From Varanus komodoensis (taxonomy: Eukaryota; Chordata; Lepidosauria; Squamata; Varanidae), in contig NW_025336480.1 of assembly GCF_004798865.1 (NCBI RefSeq), forward strand, positions 16,968,980-17,032,979: a stretch of DNA of 64,000 nucleotides. Direction: 5' to 3'. The notes below the pieces were generated by a model. That model did not search any database. It saw only the letters and a list, made by a program, of their open reading frames with translations, and was not told the origin of the DNA. The translations under genes were made by a program, and so were the position numbers. Position 1 is the first letter of the stretch. Each line of letters opens with the position of its first letter. Shown here piece by piece: positions 22,475 through 33,148 of this stretch.

Positions 22475-23480
22475 GTCTCCACCAGCTTACACAGAAAGCA
22501 GAGCTTGCCTGAAAGGGAAATCAGATAATTACATTTTTGTAGGTACAAACATTCTTTCTATTTTTGCATGCTCAGGAAAACCTAATGTGTGAACAGCTAA
22601 CATACTAGCCTCATTCCAAGATTCTTGTGTAACTCAGAGCCCATATTGGGATTCCAGATTTTATGAAATTGTTACTATCTCCCATGTTTTCTATTACACA
22701 AGCAAGACATATAATCTGCAAATGGGCATTATCTGGATCAGCCACAAAGCAGATTCATGACTGATTTGCCTTGACACCTAGAAGGTGCTGTTGGCATCTC
22801 TATCCTTAATGTAGCGTAAAGAGCAAGGCCTCTGAAAGATTTTCCCTCCCCTCACCCACTGTGTTGGGAAAGAAAGGGAAAAAGAGGGAATGTGCTTCGT
22901 ATTTCCAGCAAATGTGATAAGCTATTTCTCAGTTATCAATGGTCCCAGGGTACATTATAGCTTTTAAAAGGCAGGCAGGGGGAACTTGCACTTTAAAAAT
23001 CCAATGCGAAATGTGAAAAGAAACAGAAAGGGGAGTTTAAGGTGATAAGTACAGCATGTCACCACATCCTTTAGCAGGATCTGCACTATCTGGGGGTGGG
23101 AGGTGGGAAGAAGCAGAGGGAATCCCTCTTTATGCAAAGGCTGGTGTCACTGTGAGGCATGATGGGACAGCAGGGAACCTTCTGCCTCTGTATACATAAA
23201 GCTGGAGATTTCAGCCTACTGCACATGTAGCTTGAAACAATGACCTCCATATTTGATGGCAAGTAATAAAGGAACTGTGTGGGAGGGCTTAGTTTTTAAA
23301 CCACTCATCTAATTTATAAGTCTTGTTCCTTTTCTCAAGACACTGCTTTGACCTGGAAGGAAGGCAAATTCTCCCCTCCTTCCCTTCTTTCTTTTGTCTT
23401 CTTTCAACCTTCACACACACACATGCACGCACACATGCACGCACACCTATTTGCACATATTGAAGATTTAGGACTTCTGT
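22475..23480. other. Intron, apparently unique; candidate conserved block
   Basis: I see no repeat in this kilobase apart from a CACACATGCACG run at 23413-23446. The stretch 22850-23200 has purine-rich and pyrimidine-rich words such as GGGAACTTGCACTTTAAAAA. Being repeat-free, it is a place where an intronic enhancer could lie, but nothing shows this directly. Confidence 0.35.
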
Positions 23481-23752
23481 TCAAATCAAGCCAGAACCTG
23501 GAAGCAAGAAGGAAAGACTTCCTGGAGAAGAGAATCATGCTATGGAAAGCCAAAGGCAGAAGAAGAGAAAGACCAAATGTGAGGAAGATTGATTCTGTAA
23601 AGGCAGCCGCAGCCTTCATTTTATAAGAGTTAAGCAGGGCTGTCACAGACAGGACATTTTGGAGAGCACTCATTCATAGGCACGCATTCATAGAGCTGTT
23701 ATAAGTCAGTGACAACTTGACAGCAGAACTTAACAACAGTCCATCAATGCTG
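23481..23752 (+). mobile_element. RTE-clade LINE 3' end
   Basis: The plus strand reads KDFLEKRIMLWKAKGRRRER, then PNVRKIDSVKAAAA, and the terminal GTGACAACTTGACAGCAG with CTTAACAAC. This is the C-terminal end and 3' terminus of an RTE element related to BovB (compare RKDSLEKSLMLGTI and RRRRGRQRMRWLDG at 11 kb). It is strongly truncated. Confidence 0.75.
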
Positions 23753-23879
23753 GACAGCTCCCGGTTGTAAATGAAGTCTCTCTAGGACTGCAAGATGTCA
23801 TGAAACTCAGGTTTTAGCAGTTAAGTCTGGCCCAGACTGCAGACCAGAAAAAATACTTTAAATATCTTATATTACAGGA

Positions 23880-24250
23880 TTTACATATTGTTTCATATTC
23901 TGATATGGGTGAACATTTCAGAGTGCTGAACAGTTAAAGAAACCAGAAAAATAAAGCATATTCTTATAATTGTTGTAAGCAAAAATCAGTAGAATTGTGG
24001 CTAGTTAGTTCAGGAACTTTTCCAGAAATAAGTGTTTTCAGGAGGCATTGAAAAGAACATGGTGCTGGTGCCTGTCTGACCTCCAGTGGCAGGGAGCTCC
24101 AGAGACATGAAGCTGCTACGCTGACAGCTTTTCTTGAACGGGCTCCAACTGGGCCATAGGTCCCTGTGGAACGGCTGGAAGCAGGCCAACTGATGAGCTC
24201 AGTGACAGGGCAGGTTCACAAGGGAGAAGGCACTGTGATCTGAGCAGACT
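23880..24250 (-). mobile_element. L2-type LINE 3' end
   Basis: On the minus strand from 24250 it reads RKAVSVAASCLWSSLPLEVR followed by QAPAPCSFQCLLKTLI, the standard L2 ORF2 terminus (LWNSLPLE, SFKRLLKTHL). A 3' UTR rich in A and T follows. No long tail is preserved. Confidence 0.65.
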
Positions 24251-25540
24251 GGGCCAAGCCTTAATGACAACTTTGCTGTCTCATGTGCATATCCAAAGGG
24301 GCTCTGGGGCTCACAGTGCACAAGGTAATTGTGAGGAAGAACAGCCGTCGACTGCACATGCTCATGGCAGGCCATTCTTAGCAGGCCATTCAACTGAGGT
24401 GCATCAGGGCTATACCAGGGCAGGGGCCACTACATGCTATTATAGTGCTGATTCAGCTGCTTGCCAGCCTGCAGTGTGATAGACAGTGCTTTGCAGTTCA
24501 GTTCTGCTGTTATACAGAGTGGAGCAATTAACAAGCAAGACTTGTGACTTGTGGCTTCCAGGTTTTCAACTCACACTTCTCCATGCAATCTGAATTCAGG
24601 AAATTATGGTTTATATCAGGAGTTCACAATGTGCAGCACACTAGCCTAGCCACATGCAGGCCCCCAAACACCGTTGTGCAGCCATATGATCCCCACCCTC
24701 ACCTGCTGCCAGATTTTCTGTTGCTTTCCATGGATTTTGCCACTGCTATCTGTGGTGATGCCAGCATACAGAACTGCCTTCCCCAATTTCTTCCTGTCCC
24801 TCACTGCTGATCTTCAACAATTACTGCCACTCACCCCATCTGCTGTTCACCCCTGTCTACTGCTGTCTGCCTATCCTCACCGGCTCAAAGCATCACTGCA
24901 TTTGCTTCTAGCAGGACATTTTAGAAGTCAGTCCCAGAAGACTGACCTCTGCGTGCTGGAGACTAGACAGTCTTCTAAAAGATGCTCTGGTAGCCGTTGA
25001 CACAGGCAGGATGCTCTGATTCTTATGCTGCGGTTCCCAAGACATTAAAAAATAAAATTGTATAAGAAATGGGATGTTTGGGGGAAAAAGGCCAATAGTA
25101 AAGTGCATTTACTAAACCAGCTAAGAATAAATGAAAAAAATAAAATTCAATTACATGAAATTAAACAGGGAAATGGGAAGCTTAGTGAATCAGAAAAATC
25201 AATGTTGAAATATCTAATATTTTCAAATCAAGTTAGTGTGCATGTCTATGTGTGTGGGGGGTGGGGGAGACAGAAAGAAGCAACCCTGGCCTCCTACCCA
25301 AAATAAAATGCAACTCTTAGGCCAAAAAGCTTGTGCACTTCTATTTTAAATTATATAACAAACCAGGATCCGACTATGGTCATAGATCTTGGCATTTTCC
25401 CATTAACTATTGTTGAAACAAAGCACATTCTCTGTCGTATAACATCACAGAGAACAATGGTTAATTTAAAACTGTAAACAAATGCTTCCAATCTCCTTTT
25501 CATATCAGGAGGTGAAATCCACAAACCCAAGGCTTGCTAT
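24251..25540. other. Intron, unassigned, with a C-rich stretch
   Basis: From 24650 to 24980 the plus strand is rich in CCT and CTG words and holds two overlapping open frames of about 90-108 codons without a recognisable domain. It could be an unrecorded repeat. The remainder is AT-rich. Confidence 0.35.
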
Positions 25541-25592
25541 GGCTTGTTCACATAGCTACAAACCATGGTTTCTTGTTATGGATGAACAGGCC
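25541..25592. repeat. Imperfect palindrome centred on AAACCATGGTTT
   Basis: GGCTTGTTCACATAGCTAC leads to the centre AAACCATGGTTT, and CTTGTTATGGATGAACAGGCC mirrors the left arm. The arms match at roughly two thirds of positions. It may be a relic of the GGTTCAGACAAC MITE family, which shares the CCATGGTT core. Confidence 0.45.
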
Positions 25593-26224
25593 TAAGGCTG
25601 CAAACCTAAACACATTAACTACATCATAAACCCCATTAAACACAGATTGTCCTGTGGGCATTTCTCCATGATGAACTGTTGGCTATAAAGATGTACTTGT
25701 TTGAGTTACAGAAAAGGAAGAAGAGGAACAGATTATTTTAAAAAATGACGGGGTATAAGGGTTGGGAAGGAGTGGAAAGAAATTATTCAATCTGGTCTTT
25801 CCGGAAGCCCTTGAAGCTGTCTGTGTTTCTTCCCCTTGCTGCTGCCAACTTACATTCACATGAAGCAGCTAAACACTCAGCCCAGGAGTTTGCCACCCTC
25901 CCTGCAGAGGCATCGCACCATCTGCTCTCAGTGGACTGCAAGTTCTCTTATTTTTTTTCCACCATAACGTATTTTTAAAGTCAAGTTTGGAAATAAAACT
26001 GAAATTAATGACTGTACCTTTACAACTCCAAGAAGCTGGTTTGAAAAGAGGCTATCATGGGAATATTTGGAGTTGGATCTTCATCTGCATGTTAGCTTTG
26101 CCCAGATTTTCATCATTAACAGTAATCCCATCAAGAACACTGTAAACAGTGCCATGGGCCTTTAGGGCAAAGCATGTTTGATGTCCAACAAACTATCATC
26201 CCCAACATCATCATCGTTGTAGTC

Positions 26225-27200
26225 GTATTCCATTTCTATTTATTCTATTCTCATAGCCAAAGCTCTCTGGGTGGTTCACAATAAAATACAATACAAATAA
26301 GATAAAACAACAATGTTAAAATAGTTTAAATTAATTTAAAATAGCTTTAAAATACAATAAAAATGCAATTAAAAGACCCAGCAAGAATTACCAGGATACT
26401 CCCCTCAGGCCCTTGGCTAACCAAGATCTTTAAAAACTTCCACATGGAGGGCAGTCTTGACCTAGCACCACAAAGATGGCAAATTTGGCACCAGGCGGCT
26501 GCAGCAGGGAATTTGTTCCCAAGAAGGGAGGCCACCACAGAAAAGGCCCTCCCCTTAGTTGCCACTCTCTGAGTCTCTCAAGGGTTTGGCACTCAAAGGA
26601 AGTTCCCAGAAGCTGAGTGTAGTGGCTGGATAGACCAGGGTCGGAAGAGCCACTCCAACAGGTTATCACAGTCCCAAGCCATGTAAGGCTTTATAGGTTA
26701 AAACCAGCACCTTGAATTCAGCCTGGAAGCATACCAGTAGTCAATGTAGGCAGGCCAAAACTGGCCTTATATGGTTGGACCGACAAATCCTGGTTATTAA
26801 TCTGGCTGCTGCATTCTGCACCAACCATAGCTCCTGAACCATCTTGAAGAGCCAACTCTACACAGAGTGCATTACAGTAATCTAAGTATGAGCACAGCTG
26901 GGCCATCAGCCAAAGCTGGTAGAAGGTGCTCTGAGCCATCGATGCCATCTGAGCCTCAAATGACAGAGCTGGATCAAGGAGCACCCTCAAGCTATGAACC
27001 TGCTCCTTCAGGGGGAGTGCAACCCCACCTAGAACAGACTGAACACCCACCCCCCCCGTCCCTTCCTCAGCTTTCAGTGTCACTCTCAGAATCTGACAAG
27101 TTACTCCTGAATCTAGCATACCTGGGGCTGGCCATGGTATGATGTCTTTTAGAAGCCAATGATGCAGTGAGACAAATGTATAGTGTCCCATGGGCAGCAA
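26225..27200 (-). mobile_element. L2-type LINE 3' half (about 1 kb)
   Basis: On the minus strand the order is LKEQVHSLRVLLDPALSFEA, STFYQLWLMAQLCSYLDYCN, a region with VLVLTYKALHGLG (near 26690), then KGRAFSVVASLLGNKFP, and a 3' UTR with CTTTGGCTATGAGAATAG and an AT-rich end at 26225. These are the thumb and C-terminal motifs of L2 ORF2. Frames shift several times. The 5' boundary is not sharp. Confidence 0.85.
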
Positions 27201-27317
27201 TGCTGTAACCACTACTATCAGATGAGGGGCGGGGCAATGCTTCAGAACAAAAGGAGGTATTTGGACGAGTATCCTATTTGCCTTGCAGTCCTCTAAGCTA
27301 CAAGGGAGAGCTCTCTT

Positions 27318-27424
27318 CACCGGACCAAGATTACCCAGTGTGCTTCATGACTGGCAGAGCATTGTGCTTTGCCTTCCCTGCTGGAAGGCTAATGCTCTTG
27401 TCCACTATACCACACTGGTTTTTT
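27318..27424 (-). mobile_element. MIR-like SINE head, minus strand
   Basis: Reading from 27424, CCAGTGTGGTATAGTGGACA followed by AGAGCATTAGCCTTCC is the tRNA-related 5' part of the MIR-like SINE seen whole at 48888-49135. The core and tail are missing or diverged. Confidence 0.6.
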
Positions 27425-28505
27425 AGGTTACCATACAGAGGAGTTTTCCAGTGACTGGGAGGGCAGTGATCCAGAGTTCCAGGAAGAACTCCAAACAGAC
27501 CGAAGTAAAGGATCAAGAGCAGAAGCCCTGCAATGCTGTGGTTTCTTGCGGCTGTGTTATATTGGCAGAGTTGTGTGTGGGAAGCTTGCAAAGTGCTGTT
27601 CTATTTTGGGGGTTTGAAAGCAGCTCCTGTATTTTATTCTTTTTTACCTTTTGGAGAGATGAATAATGGTGTCATGAAGAAACAAAGGCAGAGCTTTGCC
27701 CATTTCCAGTCTTCTTATTCACGCTAATTAAGTACTAGCAGCTTTGCTGAAGGTAACGCCCCCACTTTTACTTTCCAGAAAACACAAGTCAAAATGAATC
27801 CCCAAAGCAGCAGCATCACAGGCGCCAGCCATTCCTTCCCCATTAACTTTGTTTTCCCTAATATGTTTTCTGAGTACAAGTTCTGTCCAATCCAGTTCTG
27901 GTTTGAGGGGAAATAACCCCAAGGGAGACGGAGAGCTAGGCCTCGAATTGCCCATCAATGGACCCTGGGCAGCAGGCCGAGCAAGCCATACCATGGGTTT
28001 CCGGGTCCCAGTCTTCCACTTTATGGTAGGATGTACTATATTTCTCTTTAAATTTATCCCAATGTATAATTTCTCAGAAACACATATAAATAAGTACATT
28101 TTCTGCTTTTTTAGTAATGAATTTCCTCTTCTTTGGCAATTTATCACTGGCCACCTTTTCAGGTTGTCACAGCCTTCTCATGAAGAGATTTAAACTGACT
28201 TCCATGGTGTAGCCATAGATATGTAAACCAGACTTCCACTGATCTAATAAAGTGATATAAAATACTGGCAGCTGAGAAAGGATATGATATCATTACACAA
28301 AATGCCCCCCTTTGAACGTACACCTTAATGTGGCAAGGTGGATTGGGAGTGTCAAAGAAGCCGAGAGCAATGCAGTCAGGAGGGCAGAATAGTCTCACTG
28401 GTCACCTAGCAGCAGCATCCAAGGAGGAATAGGCAAGGCTGAGACACCAGCCGAAGATGAAGCCATCCGCTTCAGGAGTAACAGTCAAATCAGCAAAAAG
28501 ATAAT
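27425..28505. other. Intron without recognised features
   Basis: About 1.1 kb. Minus-strand open frame of 139 codons at 28147-27728 has no domain that I recognise. Nothing assigned. Confidence 0.35.
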
Positions 28506-28507
28506 GG

Positions 28508-28700
28508 ATCTTATTTATTTATTCATATTTATGCCCTGCCTTTTTCCTTTCCAAGGAACTCAAGGCAGCTTACATCATTCTCCTCCTCCTCCTCTCAGTC
28601 TTATGCTCTCAACAACGACTCTGGCCCAAAGTCACCCAGTGAGCTACATGGCCAAGTGGGAACTAGAACCTGGAGAAACTTGTGAAGGGCAGCTATCAGG
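28508..28700 (-). mobile_element. MIR-like SINE, minus strand
   Basis: From 28690 backward the minus strand reads CCAGGTTCTAGTTCCCACTT, then CACTGGGTGACTTTGGGCCA, then GGAGAATGATGTAAGCTGCC and an ATAAATAAATA tail at 28508. Core and tail match the copy at 48888-49135 closely. Confidence 0.75.
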
Positions 28701-28842
28701 CAGCAGTGGTATTTGAGGCGACACTAGTAGACGATCTTTTGCAGACAAAGGCAGTGACACTGAAGGGAACGCCAGTTAGTACTGTGCAGTAGAAGGTTGT
28801 GGTAATTCGAATCCTGAATTTTCTTACCTCAAAAACACCTTA

Positions 28843-29255
28843 CTTACTTACTTACTTACTTATTTATTTATACATACGCATATTTATATGCTGCCTATAA
28901 CTGCCAAAAGGCCTTCCTACGTGGCTTACAACAACATATTAAAGATATGTATAAATACATATTTAAAACCTATCAAAACAATTAAAAGATTAAAACATCA
29001 ATATAACAATGTTAAAAGGCCACCAGCGTTCACAGGACTAAGTAGTCATTTTTTTTTAAGGTATGTCTTCGCCTGGCACCAAAAAGAGAATAAAGATGGT
29101 GCCAGGTGAATTTCTTGAAGGAGGAGGTTTCATAGATGGGAAGCAGCAGTAGAAAAGGCCCTTCACCTATTTGCCACCCCCTCACCTCTCTGAGGGGTGG
29201 CTCTCGCAGAAGGCCTTCTCTGCTGATCTTAGGGGGCGAGTAGGTATATACAACA
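28843..29255 (-). mobile_element. L2-type LINE 3' end
   Basis: A CTTA/TTTA run (28847-28869) is the antisense tail. On the minus strand the ORF end reads REGLLREPPLREVRGWQIGE and further on FKKFTWHHLYSLFGARRR, comparable with the L2 terminus at 2056-2256 (LLREPSVNDIRRVSTRRRAF). The 3' UTR holds GTTGTAAGCCACGTAGGAAG. Confidence 0.7.
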
Positions 29256-29299
29256 GAGCACAAAATGGAGAGAAAAGTAACACTCCTTTCAAAATGATT

Positions 29300-29492
29300 A
29301 TTGTAGTATTCATCTGTGGATGAACCAGGACTGAGGGGCCATAATTTCAGTAGAAATCTTGGTTTGCGGGTTCAAACCCTACCATTTCCAGATAGTGAAA
29401 AAAAAATTTTGGAAACCCTGGAAAGCCACTGATCAGACAATTGCTCCATGTGCCTATTCAATATAGGCAACTTCCTATGTTTCTATGACTAG
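29300..29492 (+). mobile_element. tRNA-derived SINE, degraded
   Basis: GGGTTCAAACCCTACCATTT resembles a B box with its flank. It is followed by ACCCTGGAAAGCCACTGATC, AGACAATTGCTCC and GGCAACTTCCTATGTTTCTA. The tail type (CCTGGAGAGCC..GCCAGTC..AGACAATA..GGCAGCTTCCTATGTT) recurs at 62350-62470 and, reversed, at 41378-41450. The head is eroded. Confidence 0.55.
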
Positions 29493-29519
29493 ATCTTGGT
29501 CTGAAGAGGCCTGGGCAAG

Positions 29520-29610
29520 TGTATTTATTTATTTATTTAAAAAATTTCTATGGCACCCCCATTGCAACAAGGCCTCGGGGCGGCTCACAACAAAAACAAA
29601 AACATACAAA
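29520..29610 (-). mobile_element. L2 3' tail fragment
   Basis: TATTTATTTATTTATTTAAA, then TTTCTATGGCACCCCCATTG and AACAAGGCCTCGGGGCGGCT, matches the nested L2 tail at 1850-1940 with few changes, so this is a fairly young copy. Confidence 0.8.
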
Positions 29611-30006
29611 ATCATCTGATGTACTCTGATGGCTCCCCTTCTCTTGGTCAGCTTTATCAGGCTTACCTGGTGGAGCACTGACTGCCAGATGCTGCTATTT
29701 TAATTTCCAAAATTCCACAGAGCAGTGCCATTATAGGAAGCTAAAATAACAAATGGATTCATTCAGCAGATGCTATTCTGAATAGCAAGCTGGGAAGAGA
29801 GGCAGAGCAGGGGAAATGTCTCAGCAGTGGGCCCAGACAGACTGCTGAAGGACCAACAGCTGCCTATGGATGCGCACTGCAGATAGAGTTGCTACCTTGG
29901 TTGCAACCTCCCATTGGAATCCCTGACCATCATGGGTTTTATAGTGATGGTGGGCTTCCCAGTATGGAGCTCCTGCTCCTTCCTTCATGAAGGGTGTGAC
30001 CGTCTA

Positions 30007-30113
30007 CAAGCTTAGGCAGAAATAAGTCCTATAACTCCTAGCTTCCCAAAGTCAGTTCTGGGAGTTGTAAGAACCTTTTTTCCTGTCTAAGATGCATAAG
30101 ATTACACCCTAAA
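30007..30113. mobile_element. Palindromic MITE, TTTTTCCTGTCTAAAC family
   Basis: The left arm AGCTTAGGCAGAAATAAGTC followed by CTATAACTCCTAGC is mirrored by the right arm TTCTGGGAGTTGTAAGAACC followed by TTTTTTCCTGTCTAAGATGC. The family is described under the copy at 56014-56148. Confidence 0.6.
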
Positions 30114-30120
30114 TTGTTTT

Positions 30121-30553
30121 TATCCTCCAGGCAGATTTGAAGGCCTATGTGGGACCTTGCCCTAGTCCAGGTAGAACTTCTACCACAGACATATATTCTG
30201 GCTCAGAGGGGGGTGGGGTAGTGTCTGGCCCAGCTGCAGTTACCTGTAGTCTTGACAATTCAGTTTGGCTTGGTCTCCTACGTTCTGGTGAACAGGAGAA
30301 CAGAGAGGCATCAGAGACTGATATGGTTAATCTTCCCCAGCTGGAAGACTCAACCTTGATAGAGGTGCCTGATCAACCAGGGACATCAACCCTGGCAGTT
30401 GGACAGCAGGAGGGGATGGTCTGCAGGAGAAGGTGTTTCAGGGATGCCTCCTTGGGTCCACCATTAACCAAAGAGGGAAAGGCAGAAATGCTCAGTCAAA
30501 CATGGCCATGGACTGAAAGCCAGGTTCTCCTGCCAGCACCAAGGGCTGGGTAG
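30121..30553 (+). other. Open frame of about 139 codons, possible retroelement fragment
   Basis: A stretch beginning after TTTTTATCCTCCAG stays open to 30553 with balanced composition (for example EDSTLIEVPDQPGTSTLAVG). There is no ATG near its start and I do not recognise the family. Further on at 30815-30830 GCAATAAAGGGGTTTTATG resembles a polyadenylation signal region. Either a retroelement fossil or a chance open stretch is possible. Confidence 0.3.
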
Positions 30554-30559
30554 CAATTC

Positions 30560-31186
30560 ATACAGACCACTTCCCTGTATATCTAACTGGAGAGTTTTTT
30601 GCAGCCTTCATAGGAGGCAATGGATCACAACGCTGGAAAGTTTCCAGCCTCCTGTGTGAACAGAAGCATGACATGAGACTGTTGCTGGAAACTGTATTTT
30701 GGGGGGTTAAGTACTCAGCTCATGTTCTCTGAAAGCTAACCAGAGGCCCCTTGGCAGCCTCAGCTTGTACATTTAGATTGTCTCTGAGAATGCTGTGAGC
30801 TCACAAAGGGAATTACTGCAATAAAGGGGTTTTATGATGGCACTTGCCATGATTAGCCTGCCACTGATTCCTTCTTCAGTGGATCTTTTCCGACTTTCTC
30901 TCCTTCTCTTCCAAGTTTGCCTTAAAGCAGAGTGAGCAGAAGATAGATCTCTAGATGCTTAGGACTGGCAGAAGTCCCCGTGAACGTGGCCAATGGTCAG
31001 GAATGCCAAAGCATTTGAAGTCCAAAACATCTGGAGATCTGCTTCCTGCTCACCTCACTTTTAATGAAGTGAATTCACAAGTCTATTTCATTTAAATTTC
31101 ATGGAATTCTACTTGCCTTTCATCGCATTGTTTCTGCAAACCACCCCAAGTAACAGTTGCAAGATGAGTATAGGACAAAATCATTA
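30560..31186. other. Intron, unassigned
   Basis: Contains the AATAAA-like region near 30820 noted above. Nothing else recognised. Confidence 0.35.
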
Positions 31187-31274
31187 AAGGTGCTATCCTG
31201 CACATGTTTAAACAGAAAAAATGCCAACAACTCACAGCAGTTTTTTTCCTAAATATGTATCAGATTGCATCTTT
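31187..31274. mobile_element. Palindromic MITE, TTTTTCCTGTCTAAAC family
   Basis: GGTGCTATCCTGCACATGTT followed by TAAACAGAAAAAATGCCAAC faces CAGTTTTTTTCCTAAATATG followed by TATCAGATTGCATC. The two arms are inverted copies with a very short centre, so this is a near-complete short member. Confidence 0.6.
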
Positions 31275-33148
31275 AAATGCTCATTTGAAACTGGAGTAGC
31301 CAACCCTGATCAATAAGCTATCCCAACCCACTTTAATGCAAGCTCACTGTCTCAATTTCTTAGATAATTATGTTCAACTAACTTTCAGAATCATGTGGAT
31401 TTCATTGCATTCTTTTCATGTCTTTAATGGTGTTGTCTTACTGAGGACATATCCAGACACACCAGAGAGTCCTGCTGCACCAGGACTAGAATAGGTAGAT
31501 GTAGGTAGCCATTCTGGCAAATTATCCACTGTTCCATGGCCTTCAGAGAACCAGAAATGACAAATAAGGGAACAAACCTGCACGAAGGAAGTCGCCACAA
31601 ATATTCTGAAATATGATCTTACCATATTAGGCTATAACATAAAGATGGGAGCATTATAGAAATGATAGATGCAACTCATGATGGTCAGCAATCCTACAAA
31701 AGCCAATGTAATGTCAGGAAACACCTCAGTGTGTTTATCTTATAGTTCAAGTGGGAACTGAGAGACTTGTGGAAATTACTGGGAGGAAAATAATTGAAGG
31801 TGCCTTGGTCTAGTCCTCCCTTGTGCAACAAGGAAAGTTACCAAGCTGCATTTGAATGACAGCTGCACACATACAGGCTGCTCTGTTTGCTTACACACTT
31901 ACTGCTCCTACTCATTGCTTTATAAAGCATTTTGGCACCTTGGGTATGAAATGCATTACATAAAGCTCAATTTCATTTCTTATGCTCCACATTGAATGCC
32001 ATCCAGTTATGAAACACAATGTGGTTGTTCCCGACTTACAGCTCTAACCAATAAATCTTTCATAGCTGAAAGGGTTTTTTTGTACTCTGACTTCCAATCA
32101 CCCCCAGAGTTGCATTTAGAGACATTTGTTTGCTACATCCAGCCTGCCTGGTACTGACGAGAAACATCCAACTAAGCTGTCACATGAAGTGGGTACTGAC
32201 CGAGTTCTGCTGGGGTAACTCCCAAAAGAACAGACTGGCAGCCCAAGCCTATGGTTCTCAACTATGCAAAGGTGGAAATCATGAATTGAAGCTCCTGAGA
32301 ATGGCAGTGAAAAGCCAACACGCTCATTGCTGTACCGTTATATCTCTATAGCTCTGTAAGGATCCATAGAATCCTATCAGGGCATTATCTGCCTGCACCA
32401 GGATGTAATTTAAGCTGTGTTACAAGTAGGTACCTCCAATAAACAGGTTTAAAATTCACTGAGCTAGTGTTTTTAATGCTGGGTTAAGGTATGTAAGCCA
32501 AATTGTTATAATGCACAGTAGAGGTCAATATGCTTGGCAAATTTTGTCATGTGTAGGCTCAGATAAGAGTAAATCATAAATTACCTGTACCAAATGAAAC
32601 TTGAAAGCCATGCTTAGACTGATTCAAACCTCCTAGTGGAAACATTCAGCCAAACAAAAGCCTTTTCATATGCTGTATTTGCCTTTTTTTCATCAGGGGT
32701 ATAAAATTACCCATTTTGTGAGTAGTGCTAGGTTTCTTGTAGATGCAGGGTGAAGATTAACCTTGTTAGGTAGAAGAAATTTCATTTTATCCATGTCAGT
32801 ATGACTGGCTATCAGCAATAAACTTCAGATATTTCCCCCTTGGAGTTTCATACAATTTCAGGTAATTCAAGAAAAACAGTTCTGCTTGTATGCTGCAGGA
32901 ACCAAGTATGCACAGCACCAACTGTCTGGCACCTGTGCCATCACAAATTCTCCACCCTCTTTTCCAAAGCAGTTATTAGCTTTAAAAATGTGTGTGTTCA
33001 TGTGTGTTTAAATAAGACAGAAGTAAACTTTTATTTGTATAAACACACAAGTGGCACTTTAAGCAATGAAATGATATAGTCCAACAGCAGCATGGGAAAA
33101 AAGGCAGAACCAAGGTCTAAACAAGCATTTGGGTAAATAGTAAGTATG
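31275..33148. other. Intron without recognised features
   Basis: About 1.9 kb of AT-rich intron. I recognise no repeat, exon or RNA gene. Confidence 0.4.

Noticed and set aside
24650-25000. hAT-like ends around the C-rich stretch at 24.6-25.0 kb
   Set aside because: CAGGAGTTCACAATGTG looked like a left end, but no inverted partner or 8-bp duplication could be found.
26718-27320. 200-codon minus-strand frame as a host gene
   Set aside because: Its motifs (VHSLRVLLDPALSFEA, SYLDYCNA) are those of L2 ORF2, and the frame is broken on both sides.
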